Shown: positions 1 through 11,722, counted from the first letter of the stretch. The stretch: 64,000 nt of DNA from Mariannaea sp. PMI_226 (GCA_024336345.1 JANFOG010000003.1:2424501-2488500), one strand, 5' to 3'. Program-made: numbers and translations. Notes: generated by a model not told the origin, from the sequence alone.

Positions 1-647
1 GCGACACCTGCGAATGTCCCGATTTCGAAGTATCCAAGGCTGATCCAATACCTCTTGTCGAAAGCGGCTTCTCTTCTTCCAGAGCACGACCTCCTGTGCG
101 GTGCATCTCAAAGTGGTTACCTTTTCTATGTTGACCTGCTTCTCGTCTCTGAAAATTGATAGTCCCCCCTTCACATCAATCACGCTTCCGACTCTAATTC
201 CCACGAGACTAGCGAGTATGGACGTATTTGAAGCTCCTGGTTCCTCTGTAGGCTCTTCAGTTACCACAATGTTCTTGCCGCGTGCGTTCGCCTCAGCGTC
301 TTTCACAGGAGACGGAAGTGATACTATGCACTCTATGCACGCGCCGCCGCTGTCATCTATGGTGTAAACGCGTCGACCAGTGAATTCCTCAATCGCGACG
401 ACAACCCCAACAAGGCGAACCCATTTGATAGGCAGATTGCCGAAGAAGAAAAAATTCTCTCCTTTCAGTAAAAAAAATTAGTAACTTCTAATTAGACTTT
501 CCTTGTTCTCAATAAGTTACCTTCGAACCCCTCATGTCTATCCAAGTTGTGGATGTCTCGAGCGTGCATGAAGCACCACGTATTTAACGTGGGTGCAAGC
601 TGGAAACAGTATCGTGGGTAGAGCTGAGGCTTGGCTGGATCGCCCAT
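1..647 (-). CDS. STN1: Telomere-capping CST subunit Stn1 (partial, 3' end off window)
   Basis: Exon 1 is 647..521 and exon 2 runs from 461 off the left edge; the intron 520..462 has GT-AG ends and is 59 bp. About 196 N-terminal residues are visible. The segment FFFFGNLPIKWVRLVGVVVA followed by an IDDSGGACIEC strand is the typical start of the Stn1 OB-fold, and the TWCFMHARDIHNL stretch before it is the fungal Stn1 N-terminus. Stn1 acts with Ten1 (and Cdc13/CTC1 where present) on the single-stranded telomeric 3' overhang and in fill-in by polymerase alpha. The start is the first in-frame ATG after an upstream stop. The C-terminal winged-helix part, if present, lies outside the window. Family call is from sequence pattern; splice sites are inferred. 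Confidence 0.85.
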
Positions 648-1113
648 GGCATTCTCAGACAAAGAAGACTCTGTTCATTCAATCATACATTGTTGCTTGT
701 GGTCATTGTACGAGACCTCGACGTTATTTACTGACGAGTGTGGCGTTGGCTCCTTGCAAAGAAGTTGGAAGAGGTTGTGAACAACCGGCTGAAGTCACGG
801 CGACAGGCAACCAGGTGAGGAACCATGAACCCCACTATTTTATTACGCCCCATCGTCACTGCAGAACGCTCTAATTCACCTTCTATTCTATTACTTCGAG
901 GGTTCCCTTTACATCACACAAGCACACGAGACTTTGAAAACAAAGATTTTGACATATACTTAAGCCAATAAACGTAGTTATTTTGGTTGTTCAAACTTTA
1001 TAATACCGATAACCTCCCAAAAAGACCTTCCAACCTTAGCCGAAACTCCAAGCTCCTCACAGAATCCAGCAAGCCTCCTCAGAAAATTTGAATGGCTAAC
1101 AGAAGCAACAGAC
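648..1113. other. Spacer between STN1 5' end and J-protein 3' end
   Basis: Two minus-strand genes lie in tandem, so this holds the STN1 promoter and leader next to the 3' flank of the J protein. I see no further gene or clear element in it. Confidence 0.5.
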
Positions 1114-2066
1114 TCATCGCTTTGATTTCTTTGGCGTTTTCAATCTTGCCGCTGCAGCTTGAAACGCCTCCTCTGACGGTTCCTCCTCAACCCCTCGCTT
1201 CTTTCGCTTCTTGCCAGTAGTGTCCTTGGCATTGTACTTCTCCGCCAAATGATCCAGGAAGTTGTCTGCAGAGCGATCTTGTTGCCTCTTCTTAATCAAA
1301 GCAGCCAAACTGTCTTCAGAATCTTGCTTTCCCTTCTTTCCTTTCTTCTTCTTATCTCCAAACAGCTTATCATGGACTCCCAGCTCCTTGGCGTAATCCT
1401 CCGCTTCAGCTGCTTCGGCCTTGGCCTTTTTGGCTCTCGCCGCTCGCTTCGCCCGAGACTCTCGAGCATACGATGGGAAGTTGGGAACGTCCTTGCTCGC
1501 AATCGCCTCGTCAATTATTTTGCGGAACCGCTCATCATCCTCTAGAACATTGCTCAACATCACATGCTCGTAAATGAGATCCATGTCTCCCTCGCATTGT
1601 TCGTAGGCAATCAGCAGATCATCCTTCTCTTCGTCTGAACCCTTATACTTGTCGGCAAACTGCTGGATAGCATCTGCGGAAATCGCATCCTTGAACTGTT
1701 CGCGGTAATAGTCGCTCCAGTTGAAGCCTTCCGAATCCACAATGGACTCTGAGGTTGAGCCAGTTTCATCGTAACGCTTTCGTCGAGCAGGATCTGAAAG
1801 GACGGCGTATGCGAAGGCAATTTCTTGAAATTTTTCATTGGCCTTCGCCTTTTGCTTCTCGGGGACCTTATCTATCAGACTTAGTGTTAGCATGCTCACA
1901 GCTGAAGAATCTTACAGCAGGTAGACATACCTGGATGGTTCTTGAGAGCTGCCTTTCGATAGGCGGATTTGACTTGGTCTGCCGTCGCGGTGCGCTCAAG
2001 GTCCAAAATTTCGTAAGGATCAATGGTAGGAGGCTCGATCTCGAGTTCGTCTTCGTGGTCCGACAT
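1114..2066 (-). CDS. DNAJC9-type J-domain co-chaperone
   Basis: Exons 2066..1931 and 1871..1114; the intron 1930..1872 (59 bp) splits the HPD motif in phase 1, so the first exon ends in HP and the Asp is completed across the junction. The product is 297 aa. The J domain is at about residues 18-85 (DPYEILDLERTATADQVKSA onward, then HPD, then an FQEIAFAYAVLSDPARRKRYD block). The C-terminal half is charged and Lys-rich (KKKKGKKGK, TGKKRKKRG), suggesting nuclear localisation. Human DNAJC9 is a J protein that also chaperones histones H3-H4; a role of that type is inference here. It stimulates Hsp70 ATPase through HPD. It is divergent to the deaminase gene at 2485. Confidence 0.85.
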
Positions 2067-2484
2067 TTTGCTCAACGTGGTATTAATTTTGCAGCGTTTG
2101 AAGATTGAGGAAGGAAAGCTCAATATTGGCTACCTAGATAACGAGAGACGCGCTGGTACGCGCCTCTGGGAATATGTGGGGCAATAGCTAAAGTGGCTCA
2201 GGCCCTTTAGCCTTCTTTGACGTCCCCCCTGCCAGGGATCCAAACCAATGGGAGATGTTAGTTAAAGCGGTACCTATTTCACATCAATGCTTATAAGACT
2301 TTTAAAGGTATTCTTTAACCAAGGTGGGGATTGGGACTTTGAGAAGCTTGAATGCACTTAAACGAGAATCAAAGTGTTGATCAAGCACGGAGAATGTAGT
2401 ATGTAGCAGAACCAGCCCACAACAAAATCCCACTCATCAAGTGTTTATCCATCTTCTTCGACCAAAGTGTTATTCTGTACCACA
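2067..2484. promoter_or_regulatory. Shared divergent promoter region (J protein / deaminase)
   Basis: About 420 bp separate the two divergent start codons. It should contain both promoters. I see no distinctive element beyond moderately AT-rich sequence. Confidence 0.4.
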
Positions 2485-2988
2485 ATGACTTCAATCTTGC
2501 CAGGGGACCACAAAGCTGCTATGCAGCGTGCTTTGGAACAGGCCAAGAAGTCCCCTCCAAAGCCGACAAACTTCTGTGTTGGTGCCATTATCGTTCGCCT
2601 CAGCGATAACACCATCATCGCTGAGGGCTACACTCTCGAGCTTCCTGGCAACACTCATGCTGAAGAGTGCTGTCTGCTCAAACTGGCTCAGCAATACGGT
2701 GTGTCAGAAGAGGATCTACCAGGTGTAATAGACGGTCCTCATGCTCTTTACACGACCGTTGAGCCATGCTACAAGCGTCTGAGTGGAAAGCTTCCATGTG
2801 TGCAAAGGGTTCTTCGTCAAAATTCATGGATTAGTACTGTCTACGTCGGTGTTCAGGAGCCTGAGAAATTCGTCGGACAAAATACGGGGATAAGTACGAT
2901 CAAGGCTGCTGGCATTGACGTCCACCACGTAACTGGATTGGAGGAGGACATTCTCAAGGTCGCAACGGCAGGACACACCACGTCATGA
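2485..2988 (+). CDS. Rib2-type zinc-dependent pyrimidine deaminase domain protein
   Basis: Single-exon gene of 167 aa from the first ATG (cacaATGa context). It has the cytidine/deoxycytidylate deaminase zinc signature: THAEE with His58 and catalytic Glu60, then EPC (Cys95) and a second Cys105 in the order PC-x9-C. The RLSGKLPCVQRVL context matches the deaminase domain of DRAP deaminase (Rib2), which deaminates 2,5-diamino-6-ribitylamino-pyrimidinone phosphate in riboflavin synthesis. Yeast Rib2 also has an RNA pseudouridine synthase domain, which is absent here, so this is a stand-alone deaminase or a paralogue. All zinc ligands look intact. The exact substrate is not proven by sequence; another small-molecule deaminase role is possible. 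Confidence 0.75.
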   Translation: MTSILPGDHKAAMQRALEQAKKSPPKPTNFCVGAIIVRLSDNTIIAEGYTLELPGNTHAEECCLLKLAQQYGVSEEDLPGVIDGPHALYTTVEPCYKRLSGKLPCVQRVLRQNSWISTVYVGVQEPEKFVGQNTGISTIKAAGIDVHHVTGLEEDILKVATAGHTTS

Positions 2989-4025
2989 GAAGCAGACCGC
3001 TGCTTACATAAATTGAAATGGCTAATGCCTTTATTTTCACTGGCAGGTAGGTAGCAAAGACAGGCCTCTAGAGGAATTTCCCCAAGACCAACGGAGGATA
3101 TTTGGTCAAGATATCCCATATGGTTTCGTTGCTAACGTGCTGTTGGTAGGCATCGATCTAAGTTCTTCCGAGAAATATCATGTCATCAAGTATTAATTCA
3201 ACAAATGACAAGGTCCGTTGTTGGCTACATATCTCCTAACTATAGATTTTAAGATGATATATACGCTTCCGAGAAGAAGATGTAAGGGCGCAAACGGCAT
3301 CAGTTGCGGAGGTAAAATAGATGGATATCAACCTTACATTTAATGCTCCTAACTAATGAGTCATCCCCCTTGTCAGCGACTCCGCAAGTCGCGTAGTCTG
3401 TATTCTGTGAAGTGGATGCCGTGTGATGCATCTGCGGAGTTATTGGTCCCATATCAACCATACAGCCCTCCCTATCCGTCGATATGTGCGCTTCTTTATA
3501 TATCCATCTGGCTGCTGTTTTTCGATGTAGCACAGGGGCTCCCAGTCATGTCCTCCCCATCGCTATCATGCCCATATATCCATCAGCCACGGACATGAAT
3601 TTGTAGCTTATCAATCTTGTTGATAGAGTCACTGTTTGCTCTGTCACGCCAAGGCTTTCCTCATTTTTTTCGGCCGATGAAGTCACGATTCTTTATAATT
3701 TTACATTACAAAATGGTGCTGCCGTAGTTTAACTATGATTTGATGACAAAATGTGTGATGGCAGAAACTCAATGAATCGTTCTTTCAAGCACCAGCGTCA
3801 TCCCTCACCATTCTCATCTCACTGTCACGAGCACTCCAGAATCGCCTCTCACAGTAGATTCTTTTTGAATCTACCTCGTTTTGATGGGCCTGTCTAGGTT
3901 TCTTTCATCTCGACGACTAAAATCCCAACCCACACCAGGAGCCAGGTAGATATAATCATGCAAACTGTCCAGTGCCTCTCTTTGTCATATATCCCAATCC
4001 ATTAATCGCCTTAATTTCATTCTGG
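2989..4025. other. Convergent 3' spacer, no gene seen
   Basis: Roughly 1 kb between the ends of a plus-strand and a minus-strand gene. Open frames are short, without family resemblance, and not joined by plausible splice sites. I regard it as 3' UTR and spacer. Confidence 0.45.
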
Positions 4026-4268
4026 TTACTCCTCGGGGCATTTTTCTTCGCAGTCTTTACATCGTGAGAGCGACAACATCACTCTCCGCGTCTTCTTAAG
4101 ACAAGGCGGGGACTTGATAAAGAAATCTTCGTCAGCGAGCCAGGAGCTACAGAATACTGTAGGCCTCTCCAACGCAAAGCCATGACCGCCCTCCTCGAAG
4201 GTTTTTGGCTGCTTGCAACTATCAGCGTCGCAGGGACAAACGTGGATGACAATCTCTGCTTTGCACAT
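4026..4268 (-). CDS. Small cysteine-rich hypothetical protein (80 aa)
   Basis: An 80-residue frame starting MCKAEIVIHVCPCDADSCKQ and ending SRCKDCEEKCPEE. It has nine cysteines (2, 11, 13, 18, 40, 56, 70, 73, 77), including a CPC, a terminal CxxCxxxC and a central WLADEDFFIKSPPC segment. There is no signal peptide at the N-terminus, so the cysteines are more likely metal ligands than secreted disulfides; that is inference. The frame stays open upstream to 4352, so the start could be earlier or an upstream exon could exist. I do not recognise a characterised family. The dense cysteine pattern and good codon context favour a real gene, but this is not certain. Confidence 0.5.
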   Translation of the reverse strand: MCKAEIVIHVCPCDADSCKQPKTFEEGGHGFALERPTVFCSSWLADEDFFIKSPPCLKKTRRVMLSLSRCKDCEEKCPEE

Positions 4269-6572
4269 GGTTGTCTTTAGGTTCCGGCGATTGTCGATCT
4301 TTGGGGTTGAGGCGGTATAGACGGTGTCTGAAACCGAGACGAGTAGTATCAATTATATTATATAGCTGATTTTGAAATGGAAATTTTTCCTCTGGGTATG
4401 CCAGGTGGTTTTATATCGGAGAGGTGGACTGATTCAGTGAACCAATGGGATAGTGTTTTTCCCTTGTTGATGCTCGCACGACAGGTGATTTTCGTGTTTT
4501 CAGTGAGACACACCAAGCTCAGAAAGTGATTAACGTCCAACTTCTGATATGTATCGCATCTCTCATTTTCATTGGGTCTTACTCTCCTAATGGTGCACAG
4601 ATTAGTCTATGTCCTAAAAGTCCTTCCCCCCTCCCCTTCCCCCCCCTTCCCCGGTAAATAAAAAGACAAATAATGGAAAACGGAAAATAAGCGAACCAAA
4701 GACTCAATATTACTGGATGAATTATTTCTCGCCTATAAAAATAGATACACGCAACTACGTGATCACAGAAGGGCTGTCTATCATTGAAGAAACAAACGGA
4801 GCATCTCAAGCACACGTTAGCCATTACAGTAGCTTACCGTAGCACTAATGAGCCATTCACGGCTCTCGTATTGGGGTGGTGGTGCACGTTTATTAGTGCG
4901 ACTAACTGTATATTGAGTGCAAACATACACAAGTGCTCTGCTCCTGAGAAGCAAGGAGAAGAAAACTGCATGTTTGATGTTTGTTGAACTTATTCGCTAG
5001 ATGGGTCATAAATATATCGTCCGTCACTTGGTTACTTGACTGGTAGTTACCATGAAAGCTGTTCCGACATCCAGATTCCAAACCGTAAATCGAACGAGAC
5101 GAGCCAAAAAGAAATATATCCAATTGGCAAGCTGTACTAGTGTGATAACGGCTTACCTTTTTTGGGGGTTCTTCATGACCTTCTGCATTTGAGCATCGCT
5201 CCGTGGTTGGCTCCCGTGTAACAGTGTTTGTTGCTTGTCATTCAACACCTCCAAAGGATATCTACTTAAATTACATGATTAAACTAAAAAGAGAGTGTGT
5301 ATGTGACAGGATTCGTTGCGCATGGGCCGCCACCAACATGAAGTCTTGATTCTCTTGAGTGGTTGTTGAAAAGAGGCTCAGCCGCCAGGTGAGGTACATA
5401 GATACCTAGGTGTACGAGATAGCGGAGTTCGTGTCTGGTCCTACCCCAGACTCACAGTAGGTGTCTAATGTAGAAACCGCTGCCCATAGCTACATCAATT
5501 AAACTGTAGTTTGTGGTTCAGACATCTTTAATCCTGATCAAACCTCATAATTCTTATTCACCGGAGCCAAATGCCTACGTAATGGCTAGTTTACCAGCGG
5601 GGTGCCAGTTGAATTGGTTGATGGTATCCGAGGAGGCGGATGGTGGGGTGGCTGTCAGGAAGAAGCAAATAAAAGTGTGAAAATGACAGCCAAAATGCAA
5701 CGGTGAATTATCATAGTTACACTCATAAGCGCATAATCATAATACAAGGTATGCATCGAGCAGAGTAATGCGTAGCGGTCAGTGAAGCATATCCTGAGAT
5801 GAGATATCGATTGGTTGATCGAGGTAGTTGGCGGTACACTACTCACACGGCGGCATGGCGCACCACCTCTAGTTCAGGCTATGGCATTGGCCAGTAACAG
5901 CGCCTCACTTATGAATGAAATGGATGTTTTCGTCCGTAAATATTGTCCTCTCTCTCCTAGCCTCATAAATCTAACAATCATGCCCATGCGTGGGGTGAGC
6001 AACTCTCGCTTCCCTCCATCAATACAAGCCCGCCTTTTCATCCCGTCATTTCGATTTCCACACCAGGTTACAAAGCTGCAAACGCACTTCCTTTTTCTAC
6101 ACACTCCTTGTCGGAAGTTGGCAGACTGTGTATGATAACTGACGCCACCTTCCATTTCTTACGACATCCTTATTTACTTCTGCCCGGCTTTTGAAACCAA
6201 CTGCAGTTGGTTGTGTTGGTCGACCAATGACGAGGTGGTTTGCTTGCGGCTCTTGGTAGGCCTCCGCACTAAATTCATCCACTTCGTTTGTTCTTGTACT
6301 TCTCTGCGGTTTTGTTCTTGCTTTCTTGAGTAAATCATCGTTTGGATTCATCTTCTTCACTCCATATCTTTACTATATTTCGCTCTCTTTTCTTCACTGC
6401 CGTCATCCCTTCGTCCTCTTCATATCCCTATCTCTTTGCCTCATCCTCTCTTACCACCTAGGATAAGCCATCCCTCGCCTCGCTTTCTTCTCATTATCTT
6501 CGCAACTTATCCTGTCGCTATTCCGCTACCCACTCTTTAACTTCCAGATAGAAGTTTCTTGACATCTTGGAT
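4269..6572. other. Upstream region and leader of Argonaute, no gene seen
   Basis: About 2.3 kb of AT-rich spacer. Short open frames in it are low-complexity or lack any family signature. The 300 bp before the Argonaute ATG are CT-rich, typical of a fungal leader. A near-copy of the TACCTAGGTA palindrome lies at 5403-5412. Confidence 0.4.
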
Positions 6573-9500
6573 ATGGTTGACGGAAGCGACCGAGGTGGGC
6601 GTGGTGGGCGCGGCGGGCGCGGCCGTGGAGGCCACAGAGGACAGAAGGGCGGCCCTACTGATTCTCGTGGCGGCGGACGCGGTGCCAATGGCCCGCCTAC
6701 GGATCGAGGGGGCAGTACTCGCGGTGGTTTCCAGGGACATTCCAGTGGTCCTGGGGCCGGCGACGGAAGAGATGATAGAGGACGTGGTAGGGGACGTGGC
6801 ACCAGCGGCCCGGCAAGGGATCGAGGCGGTAGTGACCGTGGACGCTTTCAGGGAAGCTTTAGCGGCCCCGGGCGTGGTGACGGAGACCGTGGGCGTGGGG
6901 CTTCCCGTGGAGATCGGGGCAGTCGGGGCAGTCGGGGCGGACGAGGTGGTGGCTCCTACAGTGCGCAACAAGAACCGTCCATTTTCAGGTGAGTTTGGAT
7001 CCGAATCTCGCAAGTTTTGTGCCTTGAGAACCCACCTCTGATATTGATCAGCTACGATGGAGTCGTTCCTTTACCCGATCAAAGCGTCTTTCAGTTGGAG
7101 CAGCGACTGGCGTTGCAGTCTGCATCGTCCATGCAACAGCTCCTTGGTTCAATGTCCAAGTTGAAAGTTGGAAAACGCTCCAAATCTACAGCTCTTACAC
7201 TCCGAGACCAGCTTCCGCCTCGTCCTTCTTACGGTTCGAACGGTACACCGGTCGTTTTGTGGGCCAACTATTTTACAGTTGCCACAACGCTTGACGTACT
7301 TTACAAATATACCATGGAAGTGAAGGAGATTAAAGAAGAGTCCGAAGTGACGAGCCAAGCTCAAGGCAGAGCCATACCTCAAGCTCCAGGAAGACCACAG
7401 ACAAAGGAAGTCAAGGGCCGTAAACTCTTCCTCGTGATACGGGCCGTTCTTGACGAACTCTGCCGAGCAGACCCATCCTTGGTTATTGCTACCGAGTTCA
7501 AGAATCAGCTGATTTCTCTCAGCCGGATCGATATTCCAACGATGAAAAAGCGAGTATCGATTCCCTCCCCAACCGCCCCTGAGCGGGTAGAGACATTTGA
7601 CGTCATTTTCCATGGGCCCAGTGAGGCTCGCGTCGACAATATTATGAAATACCTTGGTGGTTCCCCTGGAACTGAGGCTGGGGATTCAACGTTCCCTCGA
7701 TATCCTGAGGTTGTGGATGCTCTGAACGTCATCTTCGGACATGGACTCAGATCGCAACTTGATTGTATCAGTGCTGTTGGGGGTTCTCGTTTCTTCCTGG
7801 TCACGGGAGACAAGGTTGCTTCACAGCAGTTGATATCCAACCGCCGTCCTCGACCACTTGAAGCTGTACGTGGCTATTTCCAATCACTTCGTCTTGGCAC
7901 TGGCCGCCTACTTCTAAATGTCAACGTCACACATGGAGTCTTTAAGTTGAGTGGCGCGATGGAGGACCTCTTCAGATCTTTTCACATCGGGGAAGTGAAG
8001 AAGAATGACTACCGTGGTCTAAAGAACTTGAGAACTTTCTCCAAGTTTCTCCCAAAGACCCGTGTGATGGCCCAAATGAAGCTTTCTAATGGGAAGACGA
8101 TCCAACGGCAGAAGGTCATTTATGGTTTGGCTCAAGCCTCTGAAATTCGACGCCCTAAGGGAGGCGGTAAAGCTCCTCAAATCTCTGGAAACATGGAATT
8201 TGCTGGCCCTCGAAATGTGAGCTTTTGGTTGGAGCAGGATGGGAAACCAGGCTGCTGGATCACGGTGTTTGACTACTACCAACAAAGTACGTTTTCTCAA
8301 TCCCCACTTTATACGATATGCTGCTAACTGATGCGCTCAGAATACGGTATTAGTCTTAAAGATTACCCATTGCTCAACTTGGGCACTGCAGATAAACCAA
8401 CTTACTTCCCGGCCGAGTTTGTTACCATTCGGTCTGGCCAGTCCGTTAAAGTCAAGCTGCAAAGTGACGAAACGACACATATGCTGAACTTTGCATGCCG
8501 TTCGCCTTATGCCAATGCGTTCTCAATCACCAATGAGGGTCGTGATACCCTAGGGCTTGATGATGGATCCCTTGAGCGATTCGGCCTCTCAGTCGATAAA
8601 AAGCTATTGACTGTACAGGGCCGTATTCTCCCTATTCCCAAGGTGGAATACCTACTATCCGCTGTGGTAGTGCCAAAAGATGCATCATGGGACCTGAGGA
8701 ATCTCAAGGTCTTCAAGGCGGGAACCAAAATTGAGCGCTGGTCCTACCTTAATTTATCAACCAAAGACTGTGTCCCAAAGGAGACGGTTGTCAAGTTTGC
8801 CAGGTTCATGGTCGGTATGGGCATCGACATCAACCCGTCACCGGTCGACCCTGAGAAACCAGTGATTAGCTACAACTCTGCCATGGGTCCTGAGCTTGAC
8901 ATGTTTTTTAAGTGGGCACAGAGCAACAAGATTGAGTTCTTATTACTGATGCTTGGAGGGACGGAGACTGACGTATACAACCGAATCAAGGTGCTGGGAG
9001 ATTGCATTTATGGCATTCAGACCAGCTGCGTCCAGGCCAGCCCAAGGAAATTTGGAGGTGGAAGTCCACAGTACTTCGCCAACGTCGCCCTCAAGTGGAA
9101 TCTCAAAGCCGGTGGGATTAACCATAGGCTCGGTGAGGAGCTTGATCTCCTCAAGAAAGGTACCACCATGGTCGTTGGCTACGACGTTACTCACCCGACG
9201 AACATGCCTAGTGGGAAAGGTGATGGAATTCCTAGTCTGGTTGGCTTGGTTTCCAGCATTGACCGCGACATGGGACAATGGCCATCGGTCTCATGGGAGC
9301 AGAATTCGAAGCAAGAGATGGTAGGGGACAGACTGACTACTGAATTCATTACCCGACTAGAGCTGTGGCAGGCGCACAACCAGCAACGACTTCCAGAGAA
9401 CATTGTAATCTTCCGTGACGGCGTGTCAGAAGGCCAATTCACTCAGGTACTCGATGATGAGTTGCCGCTCATCCGTGCCGCTTTCCAATCGAAATACAAG

Positions 9501-9989
9501 AAAGCAGCACCTCAACTCACCATCGTTGTCTCCGTGAAGCGACACCACACACGGTTTTATCCTACTAACGAGAAAGACGCCCTGAGGAATGGAAATGTTC
9601 GGAATGGGACTGTTGTTGACCGTGGCGTCACACAAGCCCGTCTCTGGGACTTTTTCTTGACGGCCCATGCAGCCATCAAGGGCACTGCGCGACCTGCGCA
9701 CTATACCGTGCTTCTTGATGAGATTTTCCGGGCTCGGTATAAGAGTGAGGCCGCAAATGAGCTTGAAAAGTTTACTCACGAGCTTTGCTACCTCTTTGGA
9801 CGAGCTACTAAAGCAGTGAGCATCTGCCCTCCCGCGTACTATGCAGACATCGTTTGTACAAGAGCTCGGGCGCACCGACCTGAATACAACGATACCAGCG
9901 ACACGGAGAGCATTGCTACAATGCAATCCGCATCCATGTCTACAATTGAGGTTCATGAGAGGCTACGAAACACGATGTACTACATTTGA
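6573..9989 (+). CDS. Argonaute (QDE-2-like) with RGG-rich N-terminus
   Basis: Exons 6573..6988, 7052..8286 and 8341..9989 give 1099 aa; both introns have GT-AG ends and restore frame. Residues 1-139 are an Arg-Gly repeat region (RGG/GRG). The N domain lies at about 150-400, the linker (VRGYFQSLRLGTGRLLLNVN) near 410, PAZ at about 450-585 and PIWI at about 745-1065. Slicer residues are visible: Asp in GYDVTHP (about 832), Asp in FRDGVSEGQ (about 909) and His in RARAHRP (about 1060), with an acidic candidate for the glutamate finger in WEQNSKQE. It should bind small RNAs and cleave target RNA in quelling or a related silencing pathway. RGG tails in Argonautes are methylated by PRMTs in other eukaryotes. 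QDE-2 versus SMS-2 type cannot be settled without a phylogeny. Confidence 0.95.
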
Positions 9990-10242
9990 ACATGCCAATC
10001 GCCGTATAAACATGCTCTTGGTTCTTGGTTCTTGGTTCTTGGCGCTTGGCTGCTCAGTTCAGGACGAACATTATATCCAATTTGATTATTTGGCAGTATC
10101 GAGCGACTGGCGAGGGAAAGGATTTTACTATTGTTATTCGACATCAAAGATACGTATTATTTGAGTCAGGGCAACAGTCATTAAGAGTTCACAGTTCTGT
10201 TTCTGTGGAGTATTAGGTATAATATACATTTGCGTTCTATTT
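9990..10242. other. Convergent 3' spacer with TTCTTGG tandem repeat
   Basis: Between the Argonaute stop and the stop of the minus-strand hydrolase. Positions 10015-10042 hold about four copies of a TTCTTGG heptamer, probably in the Argonaute 3' UTR. Confidence 0.5.
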
Positions 10243-11722
10243 CTAGATTTTTGCCTTGTTGTTCTCAGGCTTTGGTTTCCCTAGACTGCTGTACCACCGG
10301 TTTGACAAGGTTGTCTTCTCCTCGGCGGGCGCCTTCGTCCAGGCCTCGTACTTGCGCTCTTCAACCCACCACCTCTCTAGTTCGGCTTGGATCCATTCAG
10401 CTGCCGCCTGGGCGCAGAACCTAGGGTTCTCCATGGGGATCAGATGGCCGTACTCGTCTCCTACCACTTTTCTCACACGCCCTGCCTTTGCGCCACCGCT
10501 TCCACCGAGACCAGATCCGGTCAGCGTCATCTTTTCCTCCTGCAGGTGAGCCGGAGAGATGTCACTCTTGCCACCGAAGACGTAGAGAACGCCGGGCCGC
10601 ACGTTAGGGAGACGGGCAAGCGTATTGGCGCCTTCGGGGCGATAGAATGGGTATGTGGGATACTGGTGGTCGGGGTTCGGGTTAAGGTCCGGAACAAGCT
10701 CAGGGTGGATAATGGATGTGCCATCGGAATCGTAGGCGTCCCAGGTAGGTCGCAGGAAGTTGAAGAGCTCCTGGTGCTTGGTGGTGCTGAGAGTGACGGC
10801 CTCCTGCCCTGGAACGTCAACGATACCGTAGCTAACCCATCGGTCGAGGACGCGGGGGTCCCAAGACTGGTAGAAGCGGTTGCGTCTGAAGGCTGCCTCT
10901 GCATCCTTGCGGGAGGGCCAGACGTCGCGACGGCTGATGCTGCTGGCGGGGGCGCCGGCAAACCTGACCTCAGGCGAGGACGCGTATCTTGAGATGACGG
11001 GATCAAGGAGGATGAGTGAGGTCAACAGGCGGGAGTGAAGCAAAGACACGTTGGTGAGAGCGTTGGCGCCAAAGGAGTGGCCGACGCCCATGATGGGTGT
11101 TGGTGGACGGAATGTGTTTATCATGTGGACAATATCCCGCGCGTAGTCCAGCCAGCCCGCTAATGAAGAAGAGACGAGAGTCAGCTACAAAAAGGGAGGC
11201 CATTATTGAAGTGGACTGGGTAGTTTTTAACTCACGGTCATTGCCAAGGGCATCTCGGTTGAGACGGCCGCTCTGTCCTTGCCATGCGGTATCCGCGATC
11301 CAGATGCTGCGTATGTTGACATTGCGGGCCTTTGCTTCATGGTATAACTCCTCCCATAAGGGTTCATATAGTTCCTGAAGTTGATATTAGCCATGCTGCA
11401 TGTATCTGGTGCGAACCCCAACCCTGCACCGCGCCATTCCAAGGTGTAAGTTGAGAAAAGGAGGGGGAGGAGGTGGTGGAGGCTTTCCTTGGTAGACTAT
11501 ATATATGTGTTGTATGAATAGAGTGCTTACCTTGGGGAAACCGTTGGCATGGCCCCCGATGATGGTGACATCGCCCTTTTTAGGGTTGGGGTTATCCTTG
11601 GGGATGTACTGCTTGACGTGCAGGCGTAGAATCTGGTCTTGAGACTGGGAGGTTGCCCGGTGATATTCCCGCACATGGGCTGCATCAATGATGTGTTCTC
11701 GGATGTGGAAGATGGAGGACAT
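10243..11722 (-). CDS. AKT2/MpaH-like peroxisomal alpha/beta hydrolase
   Basis: Exons 11722..11531, 11374..11236 and 11159..10243 give 415 aa; introns are 11530..11375 and 11235..11160. It has an alpha/beta-hydrolase fold with an oxyanion-type GGHANGFPK motif, nucleophile elbow GHSFG (Ser139), probable acid Asp310 (GGKSDIS) and His349 (YGHLIP). The last residues NNKAKI end in AKI, a PTS1-like signal, and the sequence resembles the AK-toxin AKT2, MpaH and yeast Lpx1 group of peroxisomal hydrolases. MpaH cleaves an acyl-CoA during mycophenolic acid synthesis; the substrate here is unknown. An MFS exporter lies 2 kb away, but no polyketide, peptide or terpene synthase is present, so a housekeeping lipid role is equally likely. 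An upstream in-frame ATG at 11812 exists; I chose 11722 because MSSIFHIREH fits the family start. Confidence 0.8.

Noticed and set aside
6097..6360. Minus-strand frame MKKMNPNDDLLKKARTK
   Set aside because: It overlaps the Argonaute upstream region, has no recognisable domain and lacks splice partners.
6518..6802. Pro/Arg-rich minus-strand frame opposite Argonaute exon 1
   Set aside because: It is the complement of the RGG-coding repeat, so it is a shadow of GC-rich codons.
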